A DNA stretch of 64,000 nucleotides from Janthinobacterium sp. B9-8. GTDB lineage: Bacteria > Pseudomonadota > Gammaproteobacteria > Burkholderiales > Chitinibacteraceae. Positions 1 through 8,684 of the stretch are shown in pieces. Positions within the stretch are counted from its first letter, which is position 1. Each line of letters opens with the position of its first letter. The translations under genes and the position numbers were made by a program. A model generated the notes under the pieces. It was not told where the DNA came from. It worked only from the letters and a program-made list of their open reading frames with translations, and did not search any database. The stretch is from positions 744,001 through 808,000 of the forward strand of contig NZ_CP014222.1 of NCBI RefSeq assembly GCF_000969645.2. The letters run 5' to 3'.

Positions 1-2204
1 CAGTCAAAAGTCTTTCTAGTGTGCAGGGGTTTAAAAGCACATCAGCTTCGCTAGCGGACGCTTCAATTGCAACGGTTAGCTCAAGTAGCTTGGCTCAGCC
101 TGGCTCGTATAGCCTAGAAGTTTCCCAACTGGCACAAAATCAAAAACTGACTTCTACTGCATTCAGCAGCCCAAATGCAGGTATTGGTACAGGTACGCTG
201 ACTATTCAGTTTGGTACGGTTAATACACAAAATACAGATTCAACTGCGGATGATACGTTTACTGCGAATGCTAATGTTAAAAAAGCGGCTTTTTCTATTG
301 TGATTGATGGAAAAAATAACACATTAAGTGGTGTTCGCGATGCGATTAATAATAGTAAAAATAATACGGGTGTTAGTGCAAGCATTTTAAATGATGGCAC
401 AGGTAATAGATTAGTATTGACAAGTAAAGAAACGGGTGCTGAAAACTCATTGAAAATTTCGGTGAGTGATGCTGATGGTAACTCAACAGATACAGGTGGA
501 TTATCTGCTCTGGCTTATGATCCGGCAGGGGTTCGTAATTTAGCTGAAACACAATCGGCTAAAGATGCAAAATTTAAAATTGATGGTATTAGTGTATCTA
601 AACCTACAAATTTAGTGGGTGATGCAATTCAAGGTTTAACTATTAATTTAACGAAAGTCTCTTCACCTACGAGTACGGGGGCGACTACGCTGGCACCTAC
701 AACGATTACTGTGGGTTCTGATTTAAATGGGATTAAAGACTCTATTAAGGGTTTTGTTAAAGCATATAACGAACTTAATAAAATACTGAAAGAAGTCTCG
801 AGCTATACGCCGGGTAATGGAGCTTCGGCGGCAAAAGCAGCGCCTCTCAATGGCGAATCATCTATTCGTGCAATTCAAAATCAGATGCGTTCAGTTGTTA
901 ATCAGATGCAAGGCGAGGGTAGTTACTTTAAATCTCTCAGTGATGTTGGTGTGTCTTTTAGTGGCTATACAACCGACGCAAAAGGCGTAATTGTTGGTGG
1001 CGCATCACCTAAAGGTGATTTGGTTTTAAATGAAGTAAAATTGCAAGCAGCAATAACTAGTCATCCAAATGATGTCGCTAATTTGTTTACTGTGAATGGT
1101 GTGGCCAGTAATAACCAAGTTACTTTTTTATCTGGATCATTAGCAACACAAGCGGGTAATTATGCTGTAGAGGTAACTACGCCTGCTGCTCAGGCTAAAT
1201 ACGCTTCTGCATCAGCTCTATCTTTTTTTAAAGTCGATGTCAGTAACCATAGTAAGGCCGTTACTTTGGATGGAGTGACAGCTAATTTAACGCTGGATGA
1301 TAATAATTATACAACGGACACTTTGGCTGCTCAGATTAAGTCGAAAATTGAAGCAGATAGCACACTTTATACTGCAGGTGACACGGTCAGCGTGGTTTTT
1401 AATAGCCTCAGTAAAAACTTTGATATTAGCCGCTTGCGGTCTGGAACAACGACTTCAATGGTTTTGCCGATGACAACAGCAGCTAATCCTGTTGAAATTA
1501 CTGATGATAATAAAACTTTAATGCTGTCGGTAAATGGTACTTCAAGTCAGACAATTGCTTTAACTAAAGGCAATTATGCCACGATGGCTGATTTGGCTGC
1601 TGAAATGCAATCTAAAATTAATGGGGATGAGACTTTATCTAAAGCAGGTAAAACTGTTGGTGTAGTGTTTAATGAGTTGACGAGTAAGTTTGATATTTTT
1701 TCTTCAGAATATGGCAGTAAATCTGAAATACAGATTACGGGTACAGGTGATGTGGGTACGAGCACAACCGCTGCTACGCTTGGACTAACTGTTGGCGGAT
1801 ATAACAGGGGCACTGACGTAGAGGGGAAAATTGGTGGAGAAACTGCGAAGGGGGTTGGGCAAGCTTTAACAGGTACAGGCTTGAGCGAAGGTATGAATTT
1901 AATCGTAACGGCCAGTACGGCAGGAGATTATGGCTATGTGTCGTTTAACCGTGGTGTTGCCTATTCCCTAGATAAAACACTTGAGGGTATGCTGAAAGAA
2001 AATTCTGGTTTTCTGGCGAAGCAAACACAAGGGGTAACTAGTAGTATTACGCAGCTGGAGCAGAAGCGAGTGCGCATGAATCGCCAGTATGATGCCACTG
2101 AAGCGCTGTATCGTAAGCAATTTACTGCCATGGACATTGCGATTGCAACCTTGAAAAGCACCAGTAATAACTTAACTGCACAGCTTGCTGGCTTGTCAAA
2201 ATAA
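1..2204 (+). CDS. fliD: Flagellar filament cap protein FliD, 5' end missing
   Basis: FliD (HAP2) caps the growing filament and folds exported flagellin at its tip. The frame is open from base 3 and reads VKSLSSVQGFKST, which is the usual sequence some 60-70 residues into FliD, so the true start lies left of the window. About 733 residues are visible. A flagellin-IN-like segment lies near 290-470 (IDGKNNTLSGVRDAINNS). The FliD_C core begins near 740 (KGFVKAYNELNKILKEV), and the coiled C-terminal helix ends ATLKSTSNNLTAQLAGLSK. Between them, roughly 1120-1830, is a large insertion holding two similar modules (see findings). FliD proteins are commonly 450-650 residues, so this one is long. It is followed by fliS and fliT, the usual order. 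Confidence 0.93.
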   Translation, partial: VKSLSSVQGFKSTSASLADASIATVSSSSLAQPGSYSLEVSQLAQNQKLTSTAFSSPNAGIGTGTLTIQFGTVNTQNTDSTADDTFTANANVKKAAFSIVIDGKNNTLSGVRDAINNSKNNTGVSASILNDGTGNRLVLTSKETGAENSLKISVSDADGNSTDTGGLSALAYDPAGVRNLAETQSAKDAKFKIDGISVSKPTNLVGDAIQGLTINLTKVSSPTSTGATTLAPTTITVGSDLNGIKDSIKGFVKAYNELNKILKEVSSYTPGNGASAAKAAPLNGESSIRAIQNQMRSVVNQMQGEGSYFKSLSDVGVSFSGYTTDAKGVIVGGASPKGDLVLNEVKLQAAITSHPNDVANLFTVNGVASNNQVTFLSGSLATQAGNYAVEVTTPAAQAKYASASALSFFKVDVSNHSKAVTLDGVTANLTLDDNNYTTDTLAAQIKSKIEADSTLYTAGDTVSVVFNSLSKNFDISRLRSGTTTSMVLPMTTAANPVEITDDNKTLMLSVNGTSSQTIALTKGNYATMADLAAEMQSKINGDETLSKAGKTVGVVFNELTSKFDIFSSEYGSKSEIQITGTGDVGTSTTAATLGLTVGGYNRGTDVEGKIGGETAKGVGQALTGTGLSEGMNLIVTASTAGDYGYVSFNRGVAYSLDKTLEGMLKENSGFLAKQTQGVTSSITQLEQKRVRMNRQYDATEALYRKQFTAMDIAIATLKSTSNNLTAQLAGLSK

Positions 2205-2297
2205 GCACGGCCCGCATAGGGCCTTAAGTGTTGTGGCTATTTAACTAAAGTTCATGATGAGCCTGTATTTCCTGAATTATTCAAGAGAGTTATTTCT

Positions 2298-2759
2298 ATG
2301 AGTGCTGTCAAAAAAGCGCTTTCTGCTTATGGGCAAACCAGCCTAGATACGGTGGTTGAATCTGCCAGCCCGCACCAATTAATTGTGCTGTTGTATGAAG
2401 GGGCTATTAAAGCGATTCAGCTGGGTAAAATTTATATGCAGCAGGGTCTTATTGCGCAAAAAGGTGCGGCGATTTCTAAGGCGATTGCGATTATTGAAGA
2501 TGGTTTACGTTTGGCTTTGGATAAGGAAAACGGCGGCGAGCTGGCTGAGAATTTAGATGCTTTGTATGACTACATAAGCTTCGAGCTGCTGCAGGCCAAT
2601 ATCAATAACGTGCCCGAGCGTCTAGATGAAATGCTGGCCCTGCTTGAGCAATTAAAAGATGCTTGGCTGTCAATTGGCTTTAGTAAGGTAGAGCTTGCAG
2701 CACCTGCCGCTGAACGTGATGAGCAAGACCGGAGCGCATTAAGCTATGGCCGCATCTGA
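2298..2759 (+). CDS. fliS: Flagellin export chaperone FliS
   Basis: FliS binds the C-terminal helices of flagellin in the cytoplasm and stops premature polymerisation before type III export. The 153-residue product has the family core: an N-terminal helix with ALSAYGQTSLDTVVESASP, the HQLIVLLYEGAIKAI helix and the EIxxGLRLALD-type segment (IEDGLRLALDKENGGELAENL), then LYDYISFELLQANINNV. Length is slightly above the usual 125-140 because of a charged C-terminal tail. The start is an ATG after an AGAGAG-like ribosome site. It overlaps fliT by 14 bases, suggesting translational coupling. Confidence 0.95.
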   Translation: MSAVKKALSAYGQTSLDTVVESASPHQLIVLLYEGAIKAIQLGKIYMQQGLIAQKGAAISKAIAIIEDGLRLALDKENGGELAENLDALYDYISFELLQANINNVPERLDEMLALLEQLKDAWLSIGFSKVELAAPAAERDEQDRSALSYGRI

Positions 2760-3063
2760 TTTTGAGGCCTATTCGGCATTAAGTGTGTGTGTCACCAAAA
2801 TGCTGTCTGCAGCTCAGGCCCAAGATTGGGATAATATGTTGTTGCAAGCGCAATTATTTGCAGAATTAAGCGCGAATTTGCCTATGATTCAATGGGGCGC
2901 GTTAACTGGCTTGGAGCAACAGCAGCTTGCTGAGCTTTTGCAAAAGTGCAATCAAGACGTGGAAGAGCTAGAGCAAAAGGCAGTAACTCAGCGTGGGGAG
3001 CTGGCTACACTTTTGCAAAATATGCATAACACCGGAAAACTACAACGCGCGTATGACGTCTAA
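2746..3063 (+). CDS. fliT: FliT-like flagellar chaperone
   Basis: This 105-residue, mostly helical acidic protein has the size and position of FliT, the chaperone that delivers the FliD cap protein to the export gate and in enterics also restrains FlhDC. Sequence identity in this family is low, so the call rests mainly on position directly behind fliD-fliS, on the predicted all-helical fold and on the C-terminal LLQNMHNTGKLQRAYDV segment (FliT proteins often end in a similar Y-containing tail). The reading frame starts inside fliS. Confidence 0.75.
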   Translation: MAASDFEAYSALSVCVTKMLSAAQAQDWDNMLLQAQLFAELSANLPMIQWGALTGLEQQQLAELLQKCNQDVEELEQKAVTQRGELATLLQNMHNTGKLQRAYDV

Positions 3064-3099
3064 TAATGACCTGCCAGCCCCGGCGGGGGAGATCGTCTT

Positions 3100-3489
3100 A
3101 TGAATGGCATCGTCATTACCTGGGTGCAGTTACTTTATATCAGCCTTATATTAATTTTATTTTATGTGGCTGAATTACTCCTGTTTATGCGTAAAGCATC
3201 TGCACAGCGAAGTGTGGGCACCGATCCGCTTGAGGCTGAATTGCTTCGGAAGGAAATTGCTCAGCTGCGCTTTGAGATGGATGCGCTTAAATTGCGTTTG
3301 CTTGCAACGCAAGCAGAGTGGAGCCAGCCTGCTGAATTGGTTTTAGACTCCAAAGAGAGTCCATACAGCCATGCTATTCGCTTGGCTAAACTGGGGGCAG
3401 ATTCAAACAGCGTTGCTCATCAATGTGGCATATCGCGTGGTGAGGCTGATTTAATTGTGGCCCTTTATCGATCGAGCACGCAAAGATAA
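3100..3489 (+). CDS. DUF2802 membrane-anchored protein in flagellar cluster
   Basis: The 129-residue product has one N-terminal membrane segment (about residues 5-28, VQLLYISLILILFYVAELLLF), a helical stretch at 45-70 that could form a coiled coil, and a C-terminal helix-turn-helix-like segment, IRLAKLGADSNSVAHQCGIS. That layout is the DUF2802 family, common next to flagellar genes of beta- and gammaproteobacteria. Function is not established. The C-terminal motif resembles a resolvase-type HTH, but the membrane anchor makes DNA binding doubtful. It ends three bases before the following FliK-like gene. Confidence 0.8.
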   Translation: MNGIVITWVQLLYISLILILFYVAELLLFMRKASAQRSVGTDPLEAELLRKEIAQLRFEMDALKLRLLATQAEWSQPAELVLDSKESPYSHAIRLAKLGADSNSVAHQCGISRGEADLIVALYRSSTQR

Positions 3490-3491
3490 TC

Positions 3492-4529
3492 ATGTTACCC
3501 GGTACTAGCCCAATCAGCTTGGTTCAGCATTACCTCAATGCACAAGAGGGAGTGGCTGAGGTTACGCGTATCTCTGCCGATGATGTGCGTTATACGGTGG
3601 GCGAGCGCGTGCATGCCACGGTGGCTGGCTTATTGCCTAATGGCCGCTTTGCGGTGCTGATTAAAGACCAGCTGCTTGATCTCAATTTACCTAGAAACAC
3701 TGAGCCGGGTGAAAAGTTGGATCTCACCGTGGTGAGCAACGGCCCAAAACTCTCTTTCTCTATTAGTACTGGGGTGTCCCCCCAGCCTACTTTGCCACAA
3801 GAAATGGCTTTGAGTCAGGGTGCTCGTTTTTTATCCGCTTTATTAGGCAAGGGCGAGCCAGCAAAAGACGGGGTGGCTGTTTTAGCTCATGCACCCCTGT
3901 TTGATGGTGCGCCGGATACAGCGAGTTTGGCGGGTAAGCTTTCGCAAAAATTAGCAGATAGCGGCTTATTTTATGAGTCTCATCAGGCCGAGTGGGTGAA
4001 TGGTGAGCGGCCTTTGCAATCTCTGTTGAAAGAGCCTCAGGCAGGGCTTGGTAAATTGCCGTTACAAGGTCTTGAGGCAAAGCAGGAGCAGGCTGTTGCG
4101 CAGAGTACGCCTGCAAGTGAAAAAGCCGCGCTGGCCCCTGAGGCCAATGCCACGTTGCGTCATTTGGTTCAGCAGCAATTGGATGTCCTAGAGCAGAGGC
4201 CCATTGTTTGGATGGGAGAGGCATGGCCTGGTCAGCCTTTACGCTGGGAAGTGGAAGCAGACAAGGAGCGTCAGGCCAGCGGTGGGCAAGATGAAGCCCC
4301 GCGCAGCTGGCAATCACGGCTTGATTTACAGCTGCCGCATCTGGGCGATATCGGCATTGTTGCTGTTTTGCGCAATGGTGAGTTTTCATTACGTTTTGAA
4401 GCGTCTTCAGAAACAGCTGAAAAAATCCGGGCAGAAACCACCGCTTTACAAAATCGCTTTGAAGCCGCAGGTTTAACACTGGCATCTAGTCAGGTGGTGG
4501 TGAATGCAGAGCCTATGAATGTCACGTAA
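3492..4529 (+). CDS. FliK-like flagellar hook-length control domain protein
   Basis: The 345-residue product has an N-terminal beta-rich region (about 30-100; GERVHATVAGLLPNGRFAVLI), a low-complexity Ala/Gln linker and a C-terminal Flg_hook (FliK C-terminal) domain at about 255-345 with LQLPHLGDIGIVAVLRNGEF and a final beta strand QVVVNAEP. Genuine FliK measures hook length and switches export specificity by contacting FlhB. This paralogue lies directly upstream of an FlhB C-terminal-like gene (overlap 11 bases), which is the known FliK-like/FlhB-like pair found after fliS-fliT in betaproteobacteria. Whether it is the main hook-length ruler cannot be told here; another fliK may exist elsewhere. 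Confidence 0.82.
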   Translation: MLPGTSPISLVQHYLNAQEGVAEVTRISADDVRYTVGERVHATVAGLLPNGRFAVLIKDQLLDLNLPRNTEPGEKLDLTVVSNGPKLSFSISTGVSPQPTLPQEMALSQGARFLSALLGKGEPAKDGVAVLAHAPLFDGAPDTASLAGKLSQKLADSGLFYESHQAEWVNGERPLQSLLKEPQAGLGKLPLQGLEAKQEQAVAQSTPASEKAALAPEANATLRHLVQQQLDVLEQRPIVWMGEAWPGQPLRWEVEADKERQASGGQDEAPRSWQSRLDLQLPHLGDIGIVAVLRNGEFSLRFEASSETAEKIRAETTALQNRFEAAGLTLASSQVVVNAEPMNVT

Positions 4530-4848
4530 ACGTTTAAGTAGTACTCGTCAGCAAGCGGTTGCGCTTGCTTATCAGCAAGGTAGTAGCTCTCCTCGTGTTG
4601 TCGCCAAAGGTCAGGGCTTGCTGGCCGAGCGGATTATTGAGCGTGCACAAGAGGCTGGCGTATTTGTGCATGAATCGCCAGAGTTGGTGGCGATGCTGAT
4701 GCAAGTGGATTTAGATCAACATATTCCTCCGCAGCTGTACCGCGCCATCGCCGAATTGCTGGCCTTCGTTTATCATTTGGAACGCGGAGAAGCAGCGATT
4801 GTGCCTGTTTTTGATTTACCGCCCCTCGTCGACGATCAGCCAGAGTAA
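4519..4848 (+). CDS. FlhB C-terminal-like export switch protein
   Basis: The 109 residues match the cytoplasmic tail of FlhB/YscU without its membrane domain: AVALAYQQGSSSPRVVAKGQGLLAERIIERAQEAGVFV and HIPPQLYRAIAELLAFVYHLE are typical. Full FlhB self-cleaves at an NPTH motif; here the equivalent region is shorter and NPTH is absent, as in the FhlB/FlhX-type paralogues that can partly replace the cleaved tail. The gene overlaps the FliK-like gene and probably acts with it in substrate switching of the flagellar export gate. Confidence 0.87.
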   Translation: MSRKRLSSTRQQAVALAYQQGSSSPRVVAKGQGLLAERIIERAQEAGVFVHESPELVAMLMQVDLDQHIPPQLYRAIAELLAFVYHLERGEAAIVPVFDLPPLVDDQPE

Positions 4849-4852
4849 ATCC

Positions 4853-5986
4853 ATGCTTCGCCATCATTTAAAAACAGCAACTTACGCTGTTGCCGCACTT
4901 TTTTTTGCCCTCGGTTTTAACTACGGTAGCTGGGCTTCTCGTTTACCTGCCATTAAATCACAACTTAACTTAGATCCAGCCCAAGTTGGTTTTTTGCTCT
5001 TGGCGGCAGGCTTGGGCGCTGTTTTTTCTTTTCCTGTGACAACGGCTGTATTACAGCGTTTTGGATCAAAAAAAGTGTGCTTGGGCGCTGGGCTGGCTTT
5101 GCCTCTGGTTTTACCTGCTTTGGCTTTTGCTCCAAATTATGGTTTTGCTTTGGCGATTATGGCATTTGAGGGTGTGGCACATAGCTGCTTAAATGTGGCG
5201 ATGAATGCGCAAGGCGTAGCGGTGGAGTTAGAAAATGGCAAGCCGATTATGTCAAGGCTGCATGCTGTATTTAGCTTGGGTGGCTTGGCTGCGGCATTGT
5301 TTGCATCTCTGATGACGGGGATTTCGCCAGATTTATCTTTGCATTTATGTATTGTGGCGGCATTGATCTGGGGTACGGTACTTTGGGCTTCACCACGTTT
5401 ATTGGCCGATCGTTCTGAATCCACAGTATCGGGAGGAAAGCGCTTTTCCTTGCCTACAGGAATGGCGGTTTTGCTGGGCTTAACGGCCTTATTCGGCACC
5501 ATTGTTGAAGGCTCAATGGTCGATTGGACTGCACTGTATTTACGCAATGATTTAAATGCGGAGCAATGGGTTGCCCCGCTGGGCTTGGCAAGTTTTTCTG
5601 GCGCAATGCTCCTGGCACGCTGGTTTGGTGACGGCTGGCGTGTGCGCTGGGGAAGTCGCAAACTGTTGCTGGTGGGGAGTAGCTTTGCAGGTGTGGGCTT
5701 GTTACTTGGTTTGGCTGTCGGAGGGATTATTCCCGCGTTGATTGCTTTTGCTTTGGTGGGCTTAGGTGTGGCTGCCGTATCGCCGTGTGTTTATATGGCA
5801 GCAGCAAGACAGGGCGCTGTGGCCTTGGCTGCGGTAACGACGATGGGATCGATTGGTGCTTTGATGGGGCCACCGATGATTGGCTTTATCGCACATATCA
5901 GCAGCCTGACTTGGGGTTTGGCTTTGGTGGCGCTGGGCGCGCTGATGATTGCTATGTTAGTTAGAAAAATAGCTTGGCCAGCTTAG
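4853..5986 (+). CDS. MFS transporter, YbjJ-like
   Basis: A 377-residue, about 12-segment major facilitator. The N-terminus (AALFFALGFNYGSWASRLPAIKSQL) and the PVTTAVLQRFGSKKV loop match the YbjJ-type subfamily of uncharacterised inner-membrane MFS proteins, some related to sugar or fucose permeases. Translation from an upstream in-frame start would add 18 residues that overlap the FlhB-like gene; I chose the ATG five bases after that gene's stop because it begins directly with the first membrane helix. Substrate unknown. It is not flagellar and probably only rides behind the cluster. Confidence 0.85.
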   Translation: MLRHHLKTATYAVAALFFALGFNYGSWASRLPAIKSQLNLDPAQVGFLLLAAGLGAVFSFPVTTAVLQRFGSKKVCLGAGLALPLVLPALAFAPNYGFALAIMAFEGVAHSCLNVAMNAQGVAVELENGKPIMSRLHAVFSLGGLAAALFASLMTGISPDLSLHLCIVAALIWGTVLWASPRLLADRSESTVSGGKRFSLPTGMAVLLGLTALFGTIVEGSMVDWTALYLRNDLNAEQWVAPLGLASFSGAMLLARWFGDGWRVRWGSRKLLLVGSSFAGVGLLLGLAVGGIIPALIAFALVGLGVAAVSPCVYMAAARQGAVALAAVTTMGSIGALMGPPMIGFIAHISSLTWGLALVALGALMIAMLVRKIAWPA

Positions 5987-6249
5987 AAGTATCGTGGGCT
6001 TGATTTTAATCCTGTCAACGTAAGGGAATTTATAGGTTGGGTTAGCCGTCTGCGTCTGAGGTTTACCAAGCTCAGATATATCGCGTAACCCAACATCTTT
6101 TGCGCCTAAATGTTGGGTTACGCTGGCTTATCCGCCCCAATCGGCGAATAAACCAGCTAACCCAAGCTACAAAAGCATGATGTCCCGCGGATTTTCTTGG
6201 GTTGATAGGCTTGGGCAGGATCTGCTCACGATGCTTTTTTGAATGGCGT
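5987..6249. repeat. Intergenic region with dispersed repeat family B (GTTGGGTTA / TAACCCAA)
   Basis: The gap between the MFS gene and the convergent symporter gene carries several copies of a short palindromic unit: GGTTGGGTTAGC near 6035, GCGTAACCCAACA near 6082, TGTTGGGTTACGC near 6111 and CAGCTAACCCAAGCTAC near 6154. The same words recur at about 39802-39871, 40060-40094 and 52711-52743. No gene is visible. Such GTAGGTTGGGTTAGC-type units are widespread intergenic repeats in proteobacteria; here the inverted copies could form hairpins between convergent genes and act as a bidirectional stop. Confidence 0.7.
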
Positions 6250-7608
6250 TTAAATTAAACCAAAGCCATTTAATAAAATAATGCCGATTAAAAGCGGTGC
6301 AATATAGCGCAGCAAAACAAACAGTACTTTAATCAGCGTTGGATTATTTATAGTTCCGCCATTAGATAGCGCATCTTTTAGCTTAGGCAATCCATAAGAC
6401 CAGCCCACAAACAGGCAAATTAAAATACCACCTACCGGCATCAGAATATTTGAGCTGATATAGTCAAATAAATCAAAAGCATTGAGGCCAAATAATTTCC
6501 AGTTGGCGGTAAGAGATTGTGATAGCGCAGCAGGCAGGCCAAAGAGAACAATCGTCAACAGGCTGATTGCGGTGGCTTTTTTTCGGCTCCAATTGCAGCG
6601 CTCAATCAGCATGGCAACGGGCACTTCTAAAATAGAAAGAATCGCGCCAGTGGCTGCAATGGCCGTTAGGATAAAAAACAGCGCCATAAAGATGCTGCCG
6701 CCAGGCATACTGTGAAATACCGCTGGAATCGTAATAAACACGAGCGATGGGCCGGCTGCAGGTTCAAAGCCAAAAGCAAATACAGCAGGGAAAATAGCAA
6801 TCCCAGCGAGCAATGAAACAGTTAGATCGGCAAACATCACACGAGTGGCGGTGAGTGGAATATTTTGCTCAGCACGGAAATAGCTGCCGTAAGTCAGCAT
6901 CGTTCCCATGCCGATAGATAGCTTGAAAAAAGCCAGCCCGACTGCGGTCAAAATAACACCCGCATTGATTTTGCTAAAGTCGGGGGTAAATAAAAATTCA
7001 AGGCCACGCATTGCACCGGGTAAAGTCAGGCTGCGGATACAAAGCGCAATGAGCAGTAAAAACAATACCGGCATCAGTTTTTTGCTAACGGCCTCAATGC
7101 CTTTGGATACGCCACACATAATAATGGCACCGGTAAAGGCCAGTACAATCCATTGCCAAATCAAAGCCGATTGTGGATTGGCAACCAATTCGCCAAATAC
7201 AGCTTTGGTGTGGGCGGGGTCGGTAGAGCCGAGTTGCCCGGAAAGCGCTTTAAAAATATAGGCAAAAACCCAGCCGGCTACTTCGGTGTAAAAGGCCAGA
7301 ATAAGCACTGCAGCAGCCACGCCCATATAGCCAATCAATTTCCATGCGCCTTGGCCTTTTGGAGCTAGCTTTTCAAAGGTAGTGATCGCATTAGCTCGGG
7401 ATGCCCGGCCTAGCATGATTTCTGTAATCATGACGGGTAAGCCAACTAAAAGCGTAGCAATGATATAAACCAATAGAAAGCTCGCACCACCATTCGTGCC
7501 TGTCAGGTAAGGAAATTTCCAGATATTACCAAGGCCGACGGCAGAGCCCAAGGTGGCAACCAGCACACCAAAGGTAGAGGTGAAGCCGTCGCGGGATGAA
7601 CTGCTCAT
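6250..7608 (-). CDS. Sodium-dependent transporter of the neurotransmitter:sodium symporter (NSS) family
   Basis: A 452-residue membrane protein with the NSS signature at its start (FGVLVATLGSAVGLGNIWKFPYLTGTNGG) and about 11-12 helices, the size of bacterial LeuT/MhsT/YocR-type symporters. These couple sodium entry to uptake of amino acids or similar amines. The unwound TM1 motif GSAVGLGNIWKFPY, which forms the substrate and sodium site, is intact. Substrate cannot be named from sequence. It is transcribed alone, convergent with the upstream MFS gene and divergent from cysM. Confidence 0.92.
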   Translation of the reverse strand: MSSSSRDGFTSTFGVLVATLGSAVGLGNIWKFPYLTGTNGGASFLLVYIIATLLVGLPVMITEIMLGRASRANAITTFEKLAPKGQGAWKLIGYMGVAAAVLILAFYTEVAGWVFAYIFKALSGQLGSTDPAHTKAVFGELVANPQSALIWQWIVLAFTGAIIMCGVSKGIEAVSKKLMPVLFLLLIALCIRSLTLPGAMRGLEFLFTPDFSKINAGVILTAVGLAFFKLSIGMGTMLTYGSYFRAEQNIPLTATRVMFADLTVSLLAGIAIFPAVFAFGFEPAAGPSLVFITIPAVFHSMPGGSIFMALFFILTAIAATGAILSILEVPVAMLIERCNWSRKKATAISLLTIVLFGLPAALSQSLTANWKLFGLNAFDLFDYISSNILMPVGGILICLFVGWSYGLPKLKDALSNGGTINNPTLIKVLFVLLRYIAPLLIGIILLNGFGLI

Positions 7609-7686
7609 AATATATTTCCTGTTCTTGAAAGCAAATTAACGATGTTTAAGTCTTTAATACGGTCTTAAACGCTCAGCTTAGCTTAC

Positions 7687-7721
7687 TTGTTGAGTGCTAG
7701 TCGGGCAGGCACGGGTATAAT
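7687..7721 (+). promoter_or_regulatory. Candidate promoter of cysM
   Basis: A perfect TATAAT lies at 7716-7721, 24 bases before the chosen cysM start. The -35 is unclear: TTGAGT at 7690-7695 gives a long 20-base spacer and TTGTTG at 7687-7692 an even longer one. The strong -10 preceded by GGG makes this the most likely promoter. Confidence 0.45.
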
Positions 7722-7745
7722 CGGCCTAAGATTATGGAGCCCTGC

Positions 7746-8624
7746 ATGTTTAAGTATCTAGAAGATTTTGTCGGCCATACGCCTTTAGTGCGTTTGAAAC
7801 GGATGCCTGGCAACACCAGCAATATTATTTTAGTAAAGCTTGAAGGTAATAACCCCGCTGGATCTGTTAAAGACCGGCCCGCATTATCCATGATTCGGCA
7901 CGCAGCGCTACGGGGAGATATAAAAACAGGCGATACTTTGATCGAAGCGACTTCGGGAAATACAGGTATTGCCTTGGCGATGGCCGCTGCCGTGATGGGG
8001 TATCGAATGGTTTTAATCATGCCTAAGAGTGCCAGTATCGAACGCGTGCAAAGCATGAAAGCCTACGGTGCGGAAGTAATTTTGGAAGAAAGCATGGAAA
8101 GCGCGCGTGATTTGGCGCAAACAATGGTGGAAAAAGGGCAGGGCATCGTGCTGGATCAATTTGCCAATAACGATAATCCGCTAGCGCATTTTGAAAGCAC
8201 AGGGCCAGAAATCTGGCAGGATACTCAGGGTTTGATTACCCACTTTGTTTCCAGCATGGGGACGACCGGTACGATTATGGGTACGGGCCGCTACTTAAAG
8301 CAGCAGAATTCAGCCGTGCAAGTGGTGGGTGTGCAGCCTTGCGATGGCGCGCAAATTCCGGGGATTCGCAAATGGCCCGTGGAATATGTTCCTGCTATTT
8401 GTGATTTTTCTCAATTAGATCGCATGATGGAAGTTAATCAGGCCATTGCCGAAGAAACCACGCGTCGCCTAGCGAGAGAAGAAGGCATTTTTGCAGGGAT
8501 TTCATCGGGTGGTGCTTTGGCCGCCGCCTTGCAATTGTCGCAAGAAGTAGAAAACGCAGTGATTGTTTCCATTGTATGTGATCGCGGGGACCGCTATCTT
8601 TCGACCGGCGTATTTCCTGCGTGA
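7746..8624 (+). CDS. cysM: Cysteine synthase B
   Basis: A PLP enzyme making L-cysteine from O-acetylserine and sulfide or thiosulfate in the cytoplasm. The 292-residue product has the PLP-lysine motif NNPAGSVKDRPA near residue 35-45, the phosphate-binding TSGNTGIALA near 70 and the C-terminal GISSGGALAA loop. The CysM-type features are the short length and the N-terminus MFKYLEDFVGHTPLVRL. An ATG 12 bases upstream is possible, but GGAG lies correctly before the ATG at 7746. Single-gene unit. Confidence 0.94.
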   Translation: MFKYLEDFVGHTPLVRLKRMPGNTSNIILVKLEGNNPAGSVKDRPALSMIRHAALRGDIKTGDTLIEATSGNTGIALAMAAAVMGYRMVLIMPKSASIERVQSMKAYGAEVILEESMESARDLAQTMVEKGQGIVLDQFANNDNPLAHFESTGPEIWQDTQGLITHFVSSMGTTGTIMGTGRYLKQQNSAVQVVGVQPCDGAQIPGIRKWPVEYVPAICDFSQLDRMMEVNQAIAEETTRRLAREEGIFAGISSGGALAAALQLSQEVENAVIVSIVCDRGDRYLSTGVFPA

Positions 8625-8684
8625 TGGGTTTGCCTTCCCCCGTGCGAGGCTAACGCCTCCTGATCAGTAAGATTATTTAGCCTT

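Noticed and set aside
3787..4485. 232-codon reverse frame inside the FliK-like gene
   Set aside because: Long but antisense to a gene with a clear Flg_hook domain; its protein is Pro/His-rich without recognisable domain.
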